Of a stretch of 64,000 nt of DNA, positions 37,498 through 46,612 are shown in pieces. The notes under the pieces were generated by a model. That model saw only the letters and a program-made list of their open reading frames with translations, had not been told where the DNA came from and searched no databases. The DNA lies in contig NZ_AP027737.1 of assembly GCF_030296695.1 (NCBI RefSeq), positions 1,302,001 to 1,366,000 on the forward strand, written 5' to 3'. This DNA comes from Agromyces mangrovi. GTDB taxonomy: Bacteria > Actinomycetota > Actinomycetes > Actinomycetales > Microbacteriaceae. The first letter of the stretch is position 1; each line of letters begins with the position of its first letter. Made by a program: the position numbers and the translations under genes.

Positions 37498-38484
37498 TCA
37501 GTCGACCAGCACGACGCTGCGGCCCACCGTGGCGCCGGCGGCGAGTCGGTCGAGGGCTTCGGGGGCATCCGCGAACCCGACCTGCTCGCCGATCACGGGT
37601 CGGAACAGCCCCTCGGCGGCCAGCCTCGTGAGCTCCTCGTGCGCCTCGCGCACGAGGTCGGGCCGGAACTGGTTGTAGAGCGCCCAGTGCAGGCCGAGCA
37701 CGCTGTAGTTCTTCACCAGGGCGTGGTTCGGCTTGACCTCCTGCATGCGTCCGCCGGCGAAGCCGACGACGACGATGCGGCCCTCGAACGCGATGACCTT
37801 CGTCGACTGGTCGAACGCATCGCCGCCGACCGGGTCGAACACCACGTCGACGCCCCGACCGGCGAGCTCCTTCACTCGGCCGATGACGTCCTCGCTCGTG
37901 CGGTCGACGACCTCGTCGGCGCCGCACGCGCGGGCGACCTCCGCCTTCGCGGGCGAGCTGACCACGCCGATCACGCGCGCGCCCGCCGCCTTCGCGAGCT
38001 GCACGGCAGCGGTGCCGACACCGCCGGCCGCGGCGTGCACGAGCACGGTCTCGCCCGGCTGCAACTGCGCCCGGCGGTGGAGCGCAACGTACGCGGTCTG
38101 GTACGCGATGATTAGGCCCGACGCCTCCGCGTCGGAGAGCGCGTCGGGCGCGGGGAACGTCACGGCCGCGTCGAGCACCGCGTGCTCCGCAAGGGTGCCG
38201 ATGCGCGAGCCCACGACGCGGTCGCCGATGGCGAAGGCGGCCGACTCAGGGGCATCCGACCCCACCGCGACCACCTCGCCGCACGCCTCGATACCGGGCG
38301 GGAACGGCAGCTCGGGGCGCACCTGGTACTCGCCGCGGCAGAGCAGCACGTCGGGGAAGTTCAGCGCGACGGCGCGGGTGCGCACGACCAGCTCCCCTGG
38401 CCCGGGTTCGGGAATCGACCGGTCGCCGAGCTCGAGGGCATCCGAGGGCGCACCATGCCGAACGACCTGCCAGACCCGACTCAC
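37498..38484 (-). CDS. NADPH:quinone oxidoreductase family protein (MDR without zinc)
   Basis: A 328-residue medium-chain reductase. RAVALNFPDVLLCRGEYQ at the N-terminus and GIEACGEVVAVG are typical of quinone oxidoreductases, the zinc-binding Cys/His set is missing, and VLVHAAAGGVGTAAVQLAKA is the NADPH-binding loop. It would reduce quinones or 2-enoyl/alkenal double bonds. The GTG start overlaps the TetR stop (GTGA). The gene lies in the TetR-controlled run with two SDRs, so a role in the same acyl or xenobiotic pathway is likely. Confidence 0.88.
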   Translation of the reverse strand: MSRVWQVVRHGAPSDALELGDRSIPEPGPGELVVRTRAVALNFPDVLLCRGEYQVRPELPFPPGIEACGEVVAVGSDAPESAAFAIGDRVVGSRIGTLAEHAVLDAAVTFPAPDALSDAEASGLIIAYQTAYVALHRRAQLQPGETVLVHAAAGGVGTAAVQLAKAAGARVIGVVSSPAKAEVARACGADEVVDRTSEDVIGRVKELAGRGVDVVFDPVGGDAFDQSTKVIAFEGRIVVVGFAGGRMQEVKPNHALVKNYSVLGLHWALYNQFRPDLVREAHEELTRLAAEGLFRPVIGEQVGFADAPEALDRLAAGATVGRSVVLVD

Positions 38485-39071
38485 GACCCCGCACCCTTCG
38501 TCAGGCTGTCGAGGAAGAGCTCGGTGAGCTGCTCGGCGACCTCGGTGCCCGACTCGGGCCCGGAGGGGTTGTACCACTGCGAAAGGTAGTGCAGGTCGGA
38601 GAAGAAGTGCGCCATGAGCACGGCGCGCGGGATGTCGGTGCGGTAGACGCCGTCCTGCTGGCCGCGCTCGATCAGGGCGACGAAGTCGTCGTTGTACCGG
38701 CGGCGGCGGCGCATGACCTCCTCGTGCCGCTCGGACGTGAGCATGTGCATCGACCGGAAGAACACGGTGCCCTCGGGCATGTACTCGATCGACGTCTCGA
38801 TGACGTCGACGCAGGCGGCGCGGAGCGTCTCGGCCACGGGCATCCCGCGCCCGATGATCTCGTCGAGGTGCTCCTGCTGGAGGGTGAGCAGTCGCTCGTA
38901 GATGCCGAAGAGCAGGTCGTCCTTCGAGCGGTAGTAGTGGTACATCGCGCCCTTGGTGACGCCGGCCGCCTCGACGACCTCCTGCACCGACGTGTTGGCG
39001 TAGCCCTTGGTGGCGAACAGCTCGACGGCCGCCTGCTGCACCTGGTCGCGAACGCTGAAGTCCTTCATCAT
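38481..39071 (-). CDS. TetR-family repressor, candidate regulator of the ACCGAC operators
   Basis: A 196-residue TetR protein. DQVQQAAVELFATKGYANTS then VQEVVEAAGVTKGAMYHYYR plus SKDDLL form the helix-turn-helix with the typical YHYYRSKDDLL end, close to KstR2/FadR-like acyl-CoA regulators. The C-terminal domain (HFFSDLHYLSQWYNP) would bind the inducer. It is five bases behind the SDR gene, whose promoter carries operator site 4, so it is within an operon that the operator controls. That makes it the best candidate to bind all four sites. The ATG at 39071 has a strong AGGAGG site. Confidence 0.88.
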   Translation of the reverse strand: MMKDFSVRDQVQQAAVELFATKGYANTSVQEVVEAAGVTKGAMYHYYRSKDDLLFGIYERLLTLQQEHLDEIIGRGMPVAETLRAACVDVIETSIEYMPEGTVFFRSMHMLTSERHEEVMRRRRRYNDDFVALIERGQQDGVYRTDIPRAVLMAHFFSDLHYLSQWYNPSGPESGTEVAEQLTELFLDSLTKGAGS

Positions 39072-39076
39072 GCCTC

Positions 39077-39823
39077 CTACAGCACCGGCGAGAGCGAGCC
39101 GCCGCCGTCGATGACGATGGTCTGCCCCGTGATCCACGACGCGTCGGACGAGGCGAGGAAGGCGACCGCGGCGGCGACGTCCTCGGGCGCACCGAGCCTA
39201 CCGAGCGGGTACCCCTCGACGACCTCCGACTCGCGGCCCTCGTACAGCGCGCGGGCGAAGCTCGTCTTGATGACCGCCGGGGCGATCGCGTTGACCCGCA
39301 CCTCGGGGGCGAGCTCCCACGCGAGCTGGCGGGTGAGGCCGAGCAGCGCCGCCTTCGAGACGCCGTAGAACGCGATGCCGGGGCTCGCGGTGAGCGCCGA
39401 GATCGACCCCATGTTCACGATCGCGCCGTTGCGATCGGCCAGGCCCGCCGCCATCGCGTCGCGCGACCAGTCGAGCGCACTCACGACGTTCACGTCGAGG
39501 ATCTTGCGCACCGCCGACGGCTCTGCCTCGAGCGCGGGCCCGTAGATCGGGTTGATGCCGGCGTTGTTCACGAGCACGTCGAGGCCGCCGTGGCGCTCGC
39601 GCACGTGGGCGAACACCTCGGCACGGTGGTCGGGGTCGTCGACTCGGCCGGCGACCCAGCTCGCGGCGGGCCCGAGGTCGGATGCCGCAGCCTCCAGCCC
39701 GTCCGGCTTCCTGGCCGTGATCACGACCTGCGCCCCTTCGTCGACCAGCCGCCGCGCCGTCGCGAGGCCGATGCCCCTGCTGCCCGCGGTGACCAGCGCC
39801 ACCTTGCCGTCGAATCGCCCCAT
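39077..39823 (-). CDS. SDR family oxidoreductase
   Basis: A 248-residue classical SDR: VTAGSRGIGLATARRLVDEG is the cofactor loop (TAGSRGIG instead of TGGSRGIG), VLVNNAGINPIYG the NNAG segment, IVNMGSISALTASPGIAFYG contains the catalytic Ser and Tyr, with SKAALLG giving the Lys. The ending WITGQTIVIDGGGSLSPVL is usual. It is the first gene behind operator site 4 and is followed closely by the TetR gene. Starting at 39823 places a GAGAGGAA site before the ATG. The substrate is unknown; a hydroxyacyl-CoA is plausible from context. Confidence 0.88.
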   Translation of the reverse strand: MGRFDGKVALVTAGSRGIGLATARRLVDEGAQVVITARKPDGLEAAASDLGPAASWVAGRVDDPDHRAEVFAHVRERHGGLDVLVNNAGINPIYGPALEAEPSAVRKILDVNVVSALDWSRDAMAAGLADRNGAIVNMGSISALTASPGIAFYGVSKAALLGLTRQLAWELAPEVRVNAIAPAVIKTSFARALYEGRESEVVEGYPLGRLGAPEDVAAAVAFLASSDASWITGQTIVIDGGGSLSPVL

Positions 39824-39838
39824 CGTGATTCCTCTCGC

Positions 39839-39862
39839 AAAAAACCGACCGCTCGGTATGTT
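39839..39862. promoter_or_regulatory. TetR-type operator, site 4 of 4
   Basis: AAAAACCGACCGCTCGGTAT followed by GTT, ending about 16 bp before the SDR start codon on the minus strand. ACCGA and TCGGT flank CCGC. Bound repressor would overlap the promoter or the transcript start of the SDR-TetR operon, giving autoregulation. Confidence 0.68.
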
Positions 39863-39928
39863 AGCGCATCGGCTGCGGGGGTGGGCGCACGTCGGCACGG
39901 GGCATCCGCTCGCCCGCATATGGGAAAC

Positions 39929-39958
39929 GCCCCGCCTCCGTACTCGGAGACGAGGCGC
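39929..39958 (-). terminator. Possible terminator behind the CsbD-like gene
   Basis: GCCTCCG-TACT-CGGAG with further GC pairing outside forms a short hairpin about 30 bases after the CsbD-like stop on the minus strand, with TTTCCC following. The stem is imperfect. Confidence 0.35.
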
Positions 39959-39987
39959 TTCGTCCGCAGTGTGCCGCGGCGCTCAGG

Positions 39988-40158
39988 TCACTTGAACGCG
40001 TCCTTCACGTTCTCGCCGGCCTGCTTGAGGTTCGCCTTGGACTGCTCGGCCTTGCCCTTGGCCTGCATCTCACGATCGTTCGTGGCCTCGCCGACCTTCT
40101 CCTTGGCCTTGCCGACCAGTTCCTCGGCCTTGTTCCGTGCCTTGTCGTCCGTACCCAT
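39988..40158 (-). CDS. CsbD-like stress protein
   Basis: A 56-residue protein starting MGTDDKARNKAEELVGKAKE, followed by KVGEATNDREMQAKGKAEQS. This Lys/Ala/Glu-rich, fully helical composition with the NKAEELVGKAKE motif defines the CsbD family, which is induced by general stress or phosphate limitation in several bacteria; the molecular function is unknown. An AGGAGTC site precedes the ATG. The gene stands alone between the SDR promoter region and a GNAT gene. Confidence 0.9.
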   Translation of the reverse strand: MGTDDKARNKAEELVGKAKEKVGEATNDREMQAKGKAEQSKANLKQAGENVKDAFK

Positions 40159-40245
40159 GGAGACTCCTTCCTGATTCGGCGGGCGCCGCCGGCGCTCCTG
40201 GCCGGACGCGGCGCGCGTCTCGCCTTCGACGCTAGGTCGGGCCCC

Positions 40246-40923
40246 TCAGGAAGACGAGGGGGTGGACTTCCCCGGGCGGATGTGTTCCACTGCGAGCTCG
40301 ACCGGCCGGTCGCCCCAGGCGGCGATGCGCTCCTCCAGCCCCGCGCGCACGCTCGGCCATTCGTCGGCCAGCACCGAGTACACGGCCGTGTCGCGCCAGG
40401 TGCCGTCGGGCTTCGGCATCACCCGTCGCAGCACGCCCTCGAACGTCGCCCCGAGGCGAAGAATGGCGGCGCGCGAGCGTTCGTTGACCGCATCCGCCTG
40501 CAGCTTCACCCGGCCGAACCCGTGGTCGAACGCGTTGCCCAGCAGCAGCAGCTTCGCCTCGGGGTTCACGACCGTGCCCCAGACGCGCGGGTCGTACGCG
40601 GTCCAGCCGAGGTGCGCGGCCTCGTTCACCGGCTCGAAGTCGCCGAGCGTCGAGGTGCCGACGATGCGGCCGGCACCCGCCCCGCCCTCGAGCCGGATGG
40701 CGTACGCGATGCCGCGCTCGCCCCAGTGGTAGTAGTCGCGCGCGAACTCGCGGAACGCCGCCGCGTCGCCGGGCAGCCCGGCCGGCCCGCCGCCGTACCC
40801 ACTCGCGAACACCTGCGCCGACCCGATCGCGTCGTACAGCTCGTCGAGGTCGGCCTCGGTCAGCGGTGACAGGCGGACGAAGCGGCCGACGAGGTCGACG
40901 CGTGCGGGAACGGTGGCGGTCAC
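40246..40923 (-). CDS. GNAT family acetyltransferase (RimJ/RimL type)
   Basis: From GTG at 40923 the protein has 225 residues. VGRFVRLSPLTEADLDELYD is the usual RimJ/RimL opening, IVGTSTLGDFEPVNEAAHLG and WTAYDPRVWGTVVNPEAKLL the central strands, and VNERSRAAILRLGATFEGVL the conserved end of the acetyl-CoA binding fold. It would N-acetylate a protein terminus or small amine. An XRE regulator lies upstream on the same strand with a 52-base gap, where the true start of this gene and its ribosome site are not obvious. Confidence 0.87.
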   Translation of the reverse strand: MTATVPARVDLVGRFVRLSPLTEADLDELYDAIGSAQVFASGYGGGPAGLPGDAAAFREFARDYYHWGERGIAYAIRLEGGAGAGRIVGTSTLGDFEPVNEAAHLGWTAYDPRVWGTVVNPEAKLLLLGNAFDHGFGRVKLQADAVNERSRAAILRLGATFEGVLRRVMPKPDGTWRDTAVYSVLADEWPSVRAGLEERIAAWGDRPVELAVEHIRPGKSTPSSS

Positions 40924-40975
40924 GCGAACAGTCTGCACCGCGGGGGCGACGGATGCCCCGGCGAGCCCGCGCCGC

Positions 40976-41893
40976 TCAGGAACGCGAGCCGGCCGCCGAC
41001 CCAGACGGGGACTCCGCGGCGTCCGCCGCATGCTCCGGCGTCGCCGCCCAGCTGCTCAACAGCCGCAGCGCCTCGGCATCCGCACTGCCGGGCTGCGCGG
41101 TGAGCACGGTGAGCTGGACGCCGGACTCGCCGACGACGTCGAGGCCGTTGAAGTGCAGCGTCAGGTCGCCGACCACGTGGTGGTGGTACCGCTTGGTGCC
41201 CGACTCGTGGTGCCAGACGTCGTGGCGGCCCCACAGCTCGCGGAACCGGTCGCTGCGCGTAGAGAGTTCGCCGACGAGGTCGTGCAGCGGCTTGCTGTGC
41301 GGGTCACGCCCCGCCTCGGTGCGCAGCTGCGCCACGTTCACGGCCGCCATCGCGTCCCAGTCGGGGTAGAACCTCCGGGCGACCGGCTCGAGGAACAGGA
41401 ACCGCGCGAAGTTCGGCGTCGGCGTCGTCGACGAGGCGATCATCTCGTGCATGAGCGCGCCGCCGAGCGCGTTGTATGCCAGCAGGTCGGTGCGGCCGTT
41501 GCCGACCAGCGCCGCGGCGTCGTGCATCGAGTCGAGCACCCACTGCATGCTCGGCGCCGGCTGCCAGGCCCGCTCGCCCTTCCGGCGGCCGCGGGGCGAG
41601 GGGGCGGATGCCCGGCCCGAGCGGGACGCCAGCCGGTAGAGGTGCTCGCGCTCCGCGTCATCCATCAGCAGCGCCCTGGCCAGTCCGTCGAGCACGGCAT
41701 CGGATGCCCCGGCGATGGCCCCGCGCTCGAGGCGCGCGTAGTACTCGACGCTCACGCCGGCGAGCGCGGCCGCCTCGCCGCGCCGCAGCCCCGGCACGCG
41801 CCGGTCGGTGCCACGCGGCAGTCCGACCTGCTCGGGCTCGACCCGAGCACGCCGTGACATGAGGAACTCGCGAACCTCGTCGTGCGTCTCCAT
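40976..41893 (-). CDS. XRE-family regulator with MmyB-like ligand-binding domain
   Basis: A 305-residue regulator. VREFLMSRRARVEPEQVGLP, RRVPGLRRGEAAALAGVSVE and YYARLERG at residues 8-60 are the helix-turn-helix of the actinobacterial MmyB-type group. The rest contains NFARFLFLEPVARRFYPDW, GELSTRSDRFRELWGRHDV and HHVVGDLTLHFNGLDV, the PAS-like MmyB ligand domain. These proteins often repress a neighbouring SDR or transporter gene and respond to small hydrophobic ligands. Here divergent transcription toward the membrane-anchored protein at 41995 is the nearest candidate target. Confidence 0.9.
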   Translation of the reverse strand: METHDEVREFLMSRRARVEPEQVGLPRGTDRRVPGLRRGEAAALAGVSVEYYARLERGAIAGASDAVLDGLARALLMDDAEREHLYRLASRSGRASAPSPRGRRKGERAWQPAPSMQWVLDSMHDAAALVGNGRTDLLAYNALGGALMHEMIASSTTPTPNFARFLFLEPVARRFYPDWDAMAAVNVAQLRTEAGRDPHSKPLHDLVGELSTRSDRFRELWGRHDVWHHESGTKRYHHHVVGDLTLHFNGLDVVGESGVQLTVLTAQPGSADAEALRLLSSWAATPEHAADAAESPSGSAAGSRS

Positions 41894-41994
41894 GACGACA
41901 GGCTACGTCGGTGCCGGGCCGCACTGGGGTGCCCTGTCAGGGCGCGTCAGGGGCGGGACTCCCGCGCGCGAGAGGTGCGCGGTTGGCTGACGGC

Positions 41995-42510
41995 ATGGAT
42001 CAACGTCACTCCGGCATCGCGACCGCCACTCGCCCGGCCGCGGACGTCGCACGCACCGAGTCGGCCCGACCCGCCGTGGTCGGCCGGGTGCTGTCCCTCG
42101 TCGCCGCGTCCCTGCTGGCCGCCGTCGGCCTGCTCGCCCTCGCCGCCGGGAATCCGGCAACACCCGCCCAGCCGACCGTCGTGCAGGTCGAGTGGCACGA
42201 GACGACCGCCGCGCGCCACGTGTCGGCCGGCGCACTCGACGCGGTCGAGTTCCGGCCGCGCTTCGGCCAGGCGGTCGTCGCGCGGCTGCCGCAGCCGCTC
42301 GCCGTCGCGTCCGCGGCACCGATCGACGAGTACCGCGCCGGCGACGTCGCCTACCGCGTGCACGACCAGAGCCTGTACGTGTTCTCGGCCGACGGCACGA
42401 ACGTGCCCGACGACGGGCTCGTGCTCGTCGCATCCGTCGCTTCGGGGCTCGACGAGCTCGCCGGTTGCGCCCCGACCTGCAGCATCCGCCTCGCGCCCGC
42501 GACGGGCTGA
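41995..42510 (+). CDS. Hypothetical single-pass membrane or secreted protein
   Basis: I do not recognise the family. The 171-residue protein has a 30-residue hydrophilic start, one hydrophobic helix (VLSLVAASLLAAVGLLALAA) and an extracytoplasmic part with VEWHETTAARHVSAGALDAV and YRVHDQSLYVFSADG, ending with CAPTCSIRLAPATG, whose two cysteines could form a disulphide. The topology suggests a membrane anchor with the C-terminal domain outside. The gene is divergent from the XRE regulator and is followed 57 bases later by the LLM oxidoreductase. Confidence 0.6.
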   Translation: MDQRHSGIATATRPAADVARTESARPAVVGRVLSLVAASLLAAVGLLALAAGNPATPAQPTVVQVEWHETTAARHVSAGALDAVEFRPRFGQAVVARLPQPLAVASAAPIDEYRAGDVAYRVHDQSLYVFSADGTNVPDDGLVLVASVASGLDELAGCAPTCSIRLAPATG

Positions 42511-42566
42511 CGCCCCGCGTGAGCCGCCACCCACCCGCATCCGCTCGACCTGAATTGGAGCTCCCC

Positions 42567-43382
42567 ATGAACCCCACCACCCGCCCCGTCCGCATCGGCG
42601 TCCAGCTGCAGCCGCAGCACGCCCGCTACGAGACCATCCGCGACCACGCCGCCGAGCTCGAGGAGCTGGGCGTCGACATCCTCTTCAACTGGGACCACTT
42701 CTTCCCGCTCTACGGCGACCCCGACGGGCTGCACTTCGAGTCGTGGACCATGCTCGCCGCGCTCGCCGAGCAGACCCGCCGAGTCGAGCTCGGTGCGCTG
42801 GTGAACTGCAACAGCTACCGCAACGCGCACCTCCAGGCCGACATGGCGCGCACCATCGACCACATCAGCGCGCACGGCACCGGAACCGGCCGGTTCATCC
42901 TCGGCACGGGCTCGGGCTGGTTCGAGCGCGACTACGACGAGTACGGCTTCGAGTTCGGCACGGTCGGGTCGCGCCTCGATGCGCTCGCCGCCGACCTGCC
43001 GACGATCGAGGGCCGCTGGGCGAAGCTCAACCCGCCGCCGACCCGCAAGATCCCGGTGCTGATCGGCGGCGCCGGCGAGAAGAAGACCCTGCGCATCGTC
43101 GCGCGGCACGCCGACATCTGGCACAGCTACTCGGATGCCTCCGAGATGGAGCACAAGCTGTCGGTGCTCGCCGCCCACGCCGACGCGGTCGGGCGCGACG
43201 TCGCCGAGATCGAGGTGTCGGCCGGCGTCGTCGACACGATCGCGCACCGCACGTTCGCCGAGGCGGACGACCTCCATGCGCTCGGCGCGAGGATCTTCAC
43301 GCTCGGGCTCGACGGCGACGGCTACGACGCGTCGCTCGTGTCGGAGTGGCTCGCCTGGCGCGACGAGGTGAATTCGCGATGA
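42567..43382 (+). CDS. LLM class F420-dependent oxidoreductase
   Basis: A 271-residue luciferase-like TIM-barrel enzyme. IGVQLQPQHARYETIRDHAA and DILFNWDHFFPLYGDPDGLH belong to the actinobacterial F420-dependent subgroup, as does ILGTGSGWFERDYDEYGFEF. IPVLIGGAGEKKTLRIVARH is the late conserved strand-loop that holds the cofactor phosphate. It would use coenzyme F420 to reduce or oxidise an unknown substrate. An AATTGGAG site stands before the ATG. The stop overlaps the start of the MFS transporter gene, suggesting that the oxidised or reduced product is exported. Confidence 0.9.
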   Translation: MNPTTRPVRIGVQLQPQHARYETIRDHAAELEELGVDILFNWDHFFPLYGDPDGLHFESWTMLAALAEQTRRVELGALVNCNSYRNAHLQADMARTIDHISAHGTGTGRFILGTGSGWFERDYDEYGFEFGTVGSRLDALAADLPTIEGRWAKLNPPPTRKIPVLIGGAGEKKTLRIVARHADIWHSYSDASEMEHKLSVLAAHADAVGRDVAEIEVSAGVVDTIAHRTFAEADDLHALGARIFTLGLDGDGYDASLVSEWLAWRDEVNSR

Positions 43383-44629
43383 CCCGCTCCGCCGGCGCGG
43401 CCGCACGCACGCCGCTGCATCGGCTGCGCGAGTCGCCGATCTGGATCGCGGTCATCCTCGCGACGCTCACCATCTTCGGGCCGCTCTCGATGGACCTCTA
43501 CCTCCCGGTCCTCCCGAGCCTCGCAGCGGACCTGGCGACCACGACCTCGGCGGCGCAGCTCACGATGACGACGTGCCTGCTCGGCCTCGCCCTCGGGCAG
43601 GTGATCGCCGGCCCGCTCTCCGACCGCTACGGGCGCCGCGTCGTGCTGCTCGGCGGCCTCGTCGTCTACACCGTCGCCTCGCTGGCCTGCGCGTTCAGCG
43701 ACTCGATCACCCTCCTCGTGGTGCTCCGGCTCGTGCAGGGCGCGGCGGGCGGGTTCGGCCTCGTGATCGCCCAGGCCTGCGGCCGCGACCTCTACGAGGG
43801 CCCGCGCCTCAACCGCTACAACGGCCGCATCGTCGTGCTCTCCGGGCTCGCGGCGATCGTCGCGCCCGTCATCGGGGGCGTGCTCGCGGCGTACGTGGCG
43901 TGGCAGGGCTTCTTCGTGCTCCTCGCCGCGTTCGGGCTCGTCATCACGCTCGCCGTCGCCGTCTCGTTCCGCGAGACCCTGCCGGTCGAGCGTCGCGTCA
44001 CGGGCGGAGCCGGCCACACCCTCGCCCACCTCGCCGTGCTCGCCCGCGATCGCCGCTTCGTCGGCGCGACGCTCGCGAGCTCACTCACCTCGGCGACGTA
44101 CTTCGCGTACCTCGCTGCCGCGCCGTTCGTGCTGCAGGACCTCTACGGACTCTCGCCCGCGCAGTACGCCCTGGTCATCGCGGTCAACGCCGCGGGCTTC
44201 GCCGCGTTCGGGTTCACCGCGGGCCGAGCGGCCGAGCGGTGGGGCGAGCGAACCGTGTTCGCGACGGGTATCGCCATCGTCATCGCGGGTGCGGCGGTGC
44301 TCGCTGCGACGGCGACGGCACCGCCACCGCTCGCCGTCATGGTGGGGGCGTTCCTGCTCATCGCCGCCGGCGCGGCCGCCGTCTCCCCACCGTCCACGAC
44401 GATGGCGCTCACCGACTACCCCGCGTTTGCGGGCACGGCGTCGTCGGTGCTCGGCCTGAGCCGGTTCGTGGCCGGCGCAGCGGCGGCGCCGCTCGTCGGG
44501 CTGGCGGGACCGCTGTCGACGACGCCGCTCGCGGCCGTCGCGCTGGCCACCGGCCTCGCGTCCGCGGTCGTGTTCACGCTGCTGCTGGTACGCGGTCGCG
44601 CACCGCGACCGTCCTCGGGGGCACGCTAG
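43379..44629 (+). CDS. MFS multidrug exporter, Bcr/CflA family
   Basis: A 416-residue, 12-helix transporter. TIFGPLSMDLYLPVLPSLAA is the Bcr/CflA signature with the buried Asp in helix 1, LALGQVIAGPLSDRYGRRVV is the MFS loop 2-3 motif, and VLRLVQGAAGGFGLVIAQAC follows in helix 4. Members export sulfonamides, bicyclomycin or chloramphenicol-like compounds by proton antiport; the natural substrate here is unknown. The gene overlaps the LLM oxidoreductase by four bases (ATGA). Confidence 0.92.
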   Translation: MTRSAGAAARTPLHRLRESPIWIAVILATLTIFGPLSMDLYLPVLPSLAADLATTTSAAQLTMTTCLLGLALGQVIAGPLSDRYGRRVVLLGGLVVYTVASLACAFSDSITLLVVLRLVQGAAGGFGLVIAQACGRDLYEGPRLNRYNGRIVVLSGLAAIVAPVIGGVLAAYVAWQGFFVLLAAFGLVITLAVAVSFRETLPVERRVTGGAGHTLAHLAVLARDRRFVGATLASSLTSATYFAYLAAAPFVLQDLYGLSPAQYALVIAVNAAGFAAFGFTAGRAAERWGERTVFATGIAIVIAGAAVLAATATAPPPLAVMVGAFLLIAAGAAAVSPPSTTMALTDYPAFAGTASSVLGLSRFVAGAAAAPLVGLAGPLSTTPLAAVALATGLASAVVFTLLLVRGRAPRPSSGAR

Positions 44630-44637
44630 CGAGCTCG

Positions 44638-46512
44638 TCACGGCACGACGATGTCGAACGCCGGGTCGCCCTGCACGAGCACGCCGAGCAGCTGCTCCAG
44701 CACCGCCCGGTCGCCCTCGAGTTCCAGGCCCGGGCCGTCGACGTCGCCCCCGGCGAGCGTCAGCAGCCGCGGCTTCGACAGCGTCAGGGTCACCCCGGCG
44801 GTCGACGGGTCGGCGGGCTTCACGAGGTGCACGAGCACGCCGTTGCGCAGCGTCACCCGGTGGTTGCGGCCGAGGTCGCTGAGCGTGACGTCGAGCGCGA
44901 GGTCGAGGTCCCATGCGGCGGGCCCGTCGACGCGGATCGCCACCGAATCGAGCAGCTGCTCGACGGTGAGCTGGGCGACGATCTCCGGCGCAGCGGTGGA
45001 GGTCGGCGTGCCGAAGTTCTCGCCGCGCAGCTCCGTCGCCCCCGAGAGGAAGAAGTTGCGCCACGGCCCGTTCTCCGCGCCGTAGGCCAGCTGCTCGAGC
45101 GTGTCGGCGTAGAGGGCACGGGCGGCCGGATGCTCCGCATCGGCGAACACCGCATGGTCGAGGAGCGTCGCCGCCCAGCGGAAGTCGCCCTCGTCGTACG
45201 CGGCCTGCGCGAGCTCGACCACGCGGTCGAGCCCGCCGATCGCGGCGACGTACCGCTCGGCGAGCGGCTTCGGCGGGTGCGGCCAGAGCCTGGCCGGGTT
45301 GCCGTCGAACCAGCCCATGTAGCGCTGGTAGATCGCCTTCACGTTGTGGCTGACCGACCCGTAGTAGCCGCGCGTGTTCCAGGCGCGCTCGAGCGCCGGG
45401 GGCAGCACGATCTCCTCGGCGATCTCGGCACCGGTCATGCCGAGGTTCAGCATGCGCAGCGTCTGGTCGTGCAGGTAGGCGTAGAGGTCGCGCTGCTGCC
45501 CGAGGAACTCGCGGATCTCGTCGGCGCCCCAGGTCGGCCAGTGGTGCGACGCGAACACCACGTCGGCGCGGTCGGCGAAGCGTTCGATGGCCTCGGTGAG
45601 GTAGCCGGCCCACACCCGCGGGTCGCGCACGAGCGCGCCGCGCAGCGTGAGCAGGTTGTGCAGCGTGTGGGTGGCGTTCTCCGCCATGCAGAGCGCGCGC
45701 CTGCCGGGCAGCAGGAAGTGCATCTCTGCGGGCGCCTCGGTGCCGGGCGCCATCTGGAACTCGAACTCGACGCCGTCGATCACGTGCGTCTCGCCCGTGC
45801 GGCGGATCTCGAGGGTCGGCAGCATGATGCCCGCGTGGCCGGTCGACGTGGTCTGCCCGAGTCCGGCACCCACCTGGCCCCTGGGGCCGCGCTCGAGCGC
45901 CGCGCCGTACATGTACCCGGCACGCCGCCCCATCGCGACCCCGGCGTACACGTTCTCGGCGACCGCCTCGCTCACGAGGTGCTCCGGGTAGACGACCTGC
46001 ACGGCTCCGCGGGTCACGTCGTCCGGGTCGACCACGCCGAAGATGCCGCCGAAGTGGTCGATGTGACTGTGCGTCACGATCACCGCGGACACCGGCCGGT
46101 CGCCGCGGTGCGCACGGTAGAGGGCGAGCGCGGAGGTCGCGGTCTCCTTCGAGATGAGCGGGTCGACGACGATGACCCCCGCATCCCCCTCGATGAAGCT
46201 CACGTTCGACAGGTCGAGCCCGCGCACCTGATAGATGCCCTCGACCACCTCGAACAGGCCGACATTCGACACCAGCGACGACTGGCGCCAGAGGCTCGGG
46301 TTCACCGTGTCGGGGGCGTCCCCGTCGATGAAGTCGTAGCTGCCGGCGTCCCAGACCGTGTCGCCCGAGGCATCCGTCACCACCCCCGACTCGGGTGCGC
46401 CGAGGAAGCCGCGCTCGGCGGCCTCGAAGTCCCTCGTGTCGTCGAACGGCAGCTGCTCGACGAGGCGTGCGTGCGCGTCGCGAATCGCCTGGGTCGCGTC
46501 GTTGTGATCCAT
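44638..46512 (-). CDS. Alkyl sulfatase/SdsA1-like metallo-beta-lactamase-fold hydrolase
   Basis: A 624-residue protein. The metal site is VTHSHIDHFGGIFGV (HxHxDH with Ser between), with further ligands in APAEMHFLLPGRRALCMAEN and SHHWPTWG. DVVFASHHWPTWGADEIREF and the dimerisation arm NTRGYYGSVSHNVKAIYQRY are typical of SdsA1/BDS1-type sulfatases, and the C-terminal 120 residues form the SCP2-like domain that binds the alkyl chain. It cleaves the sulfate ester of alkyl sulfates such as SDS, releasing alcohol and sulfate. No signal peptide is present, so it works in the cytoplasm. It is convergent with the exporter gene. Confidence 0.92.
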   Translation of the reverse strand: MDHNDATQAIRDAHARLVEQLPFDDTRDFEAAERGFLGAPESGVVTDASGDTVWDAGSYDFIDGDAPDTVNPSLWRQSSLVSNVGLFEVVEGIYQVRGLDLSNVSFIEGDAGVIVVDPLISKETATSALALYRAHRGDRPVSAVIVTHSHIDHFGGIFGVVDPDDVTRGAVQVVYPEHLVSEAVAENVYAGVAMGRRAGYMYGAALERGPRGQVGAGLGQTTSTGHAGIMLPTLEIRRTGETHVIDGVEFEFQMAPGTEAPAEMHFLLPGRRALCMAENATHTLHNLLTLRGALVRDPRVWAGYLTEAIERFADRADVVFASHHWPTWGADEIREFLGQQRDLYAYLHDQTLRMLNLGMTGAEIAEEIVLPPALERAWNTRGYYGSVSHNVKAIYQRYMGWFDGNPARLWPHPPKPLAERYVAAIGGLDRVVELAQAAYDEGDFRWAATLLDHAVFADAEHPAARALYADTLEQLAYGAENGPWRNFFLSGATELRGENFGTPTSTAAPEIVAQLTVEQLLDSVAIRVDGPAAWDLDLALDVTLSDLGRNHRVTLRNGVLVHLVKPADPSTAGVTLTLSKPRLLTLAGGDVDGPGLELEGDRAVLEQLLGVLVQGDPAFDIVVP

Positions 46513-46612
46513 GTGTGTTCCCCCTGCTCAGACCCTACGTGCGCGTGCCCGCGGTCGCCAGCAGGCTCCGCAGGGGTGACGGATGCCTCCGCAGGCGGCT
46601 ATCCTCATCCGC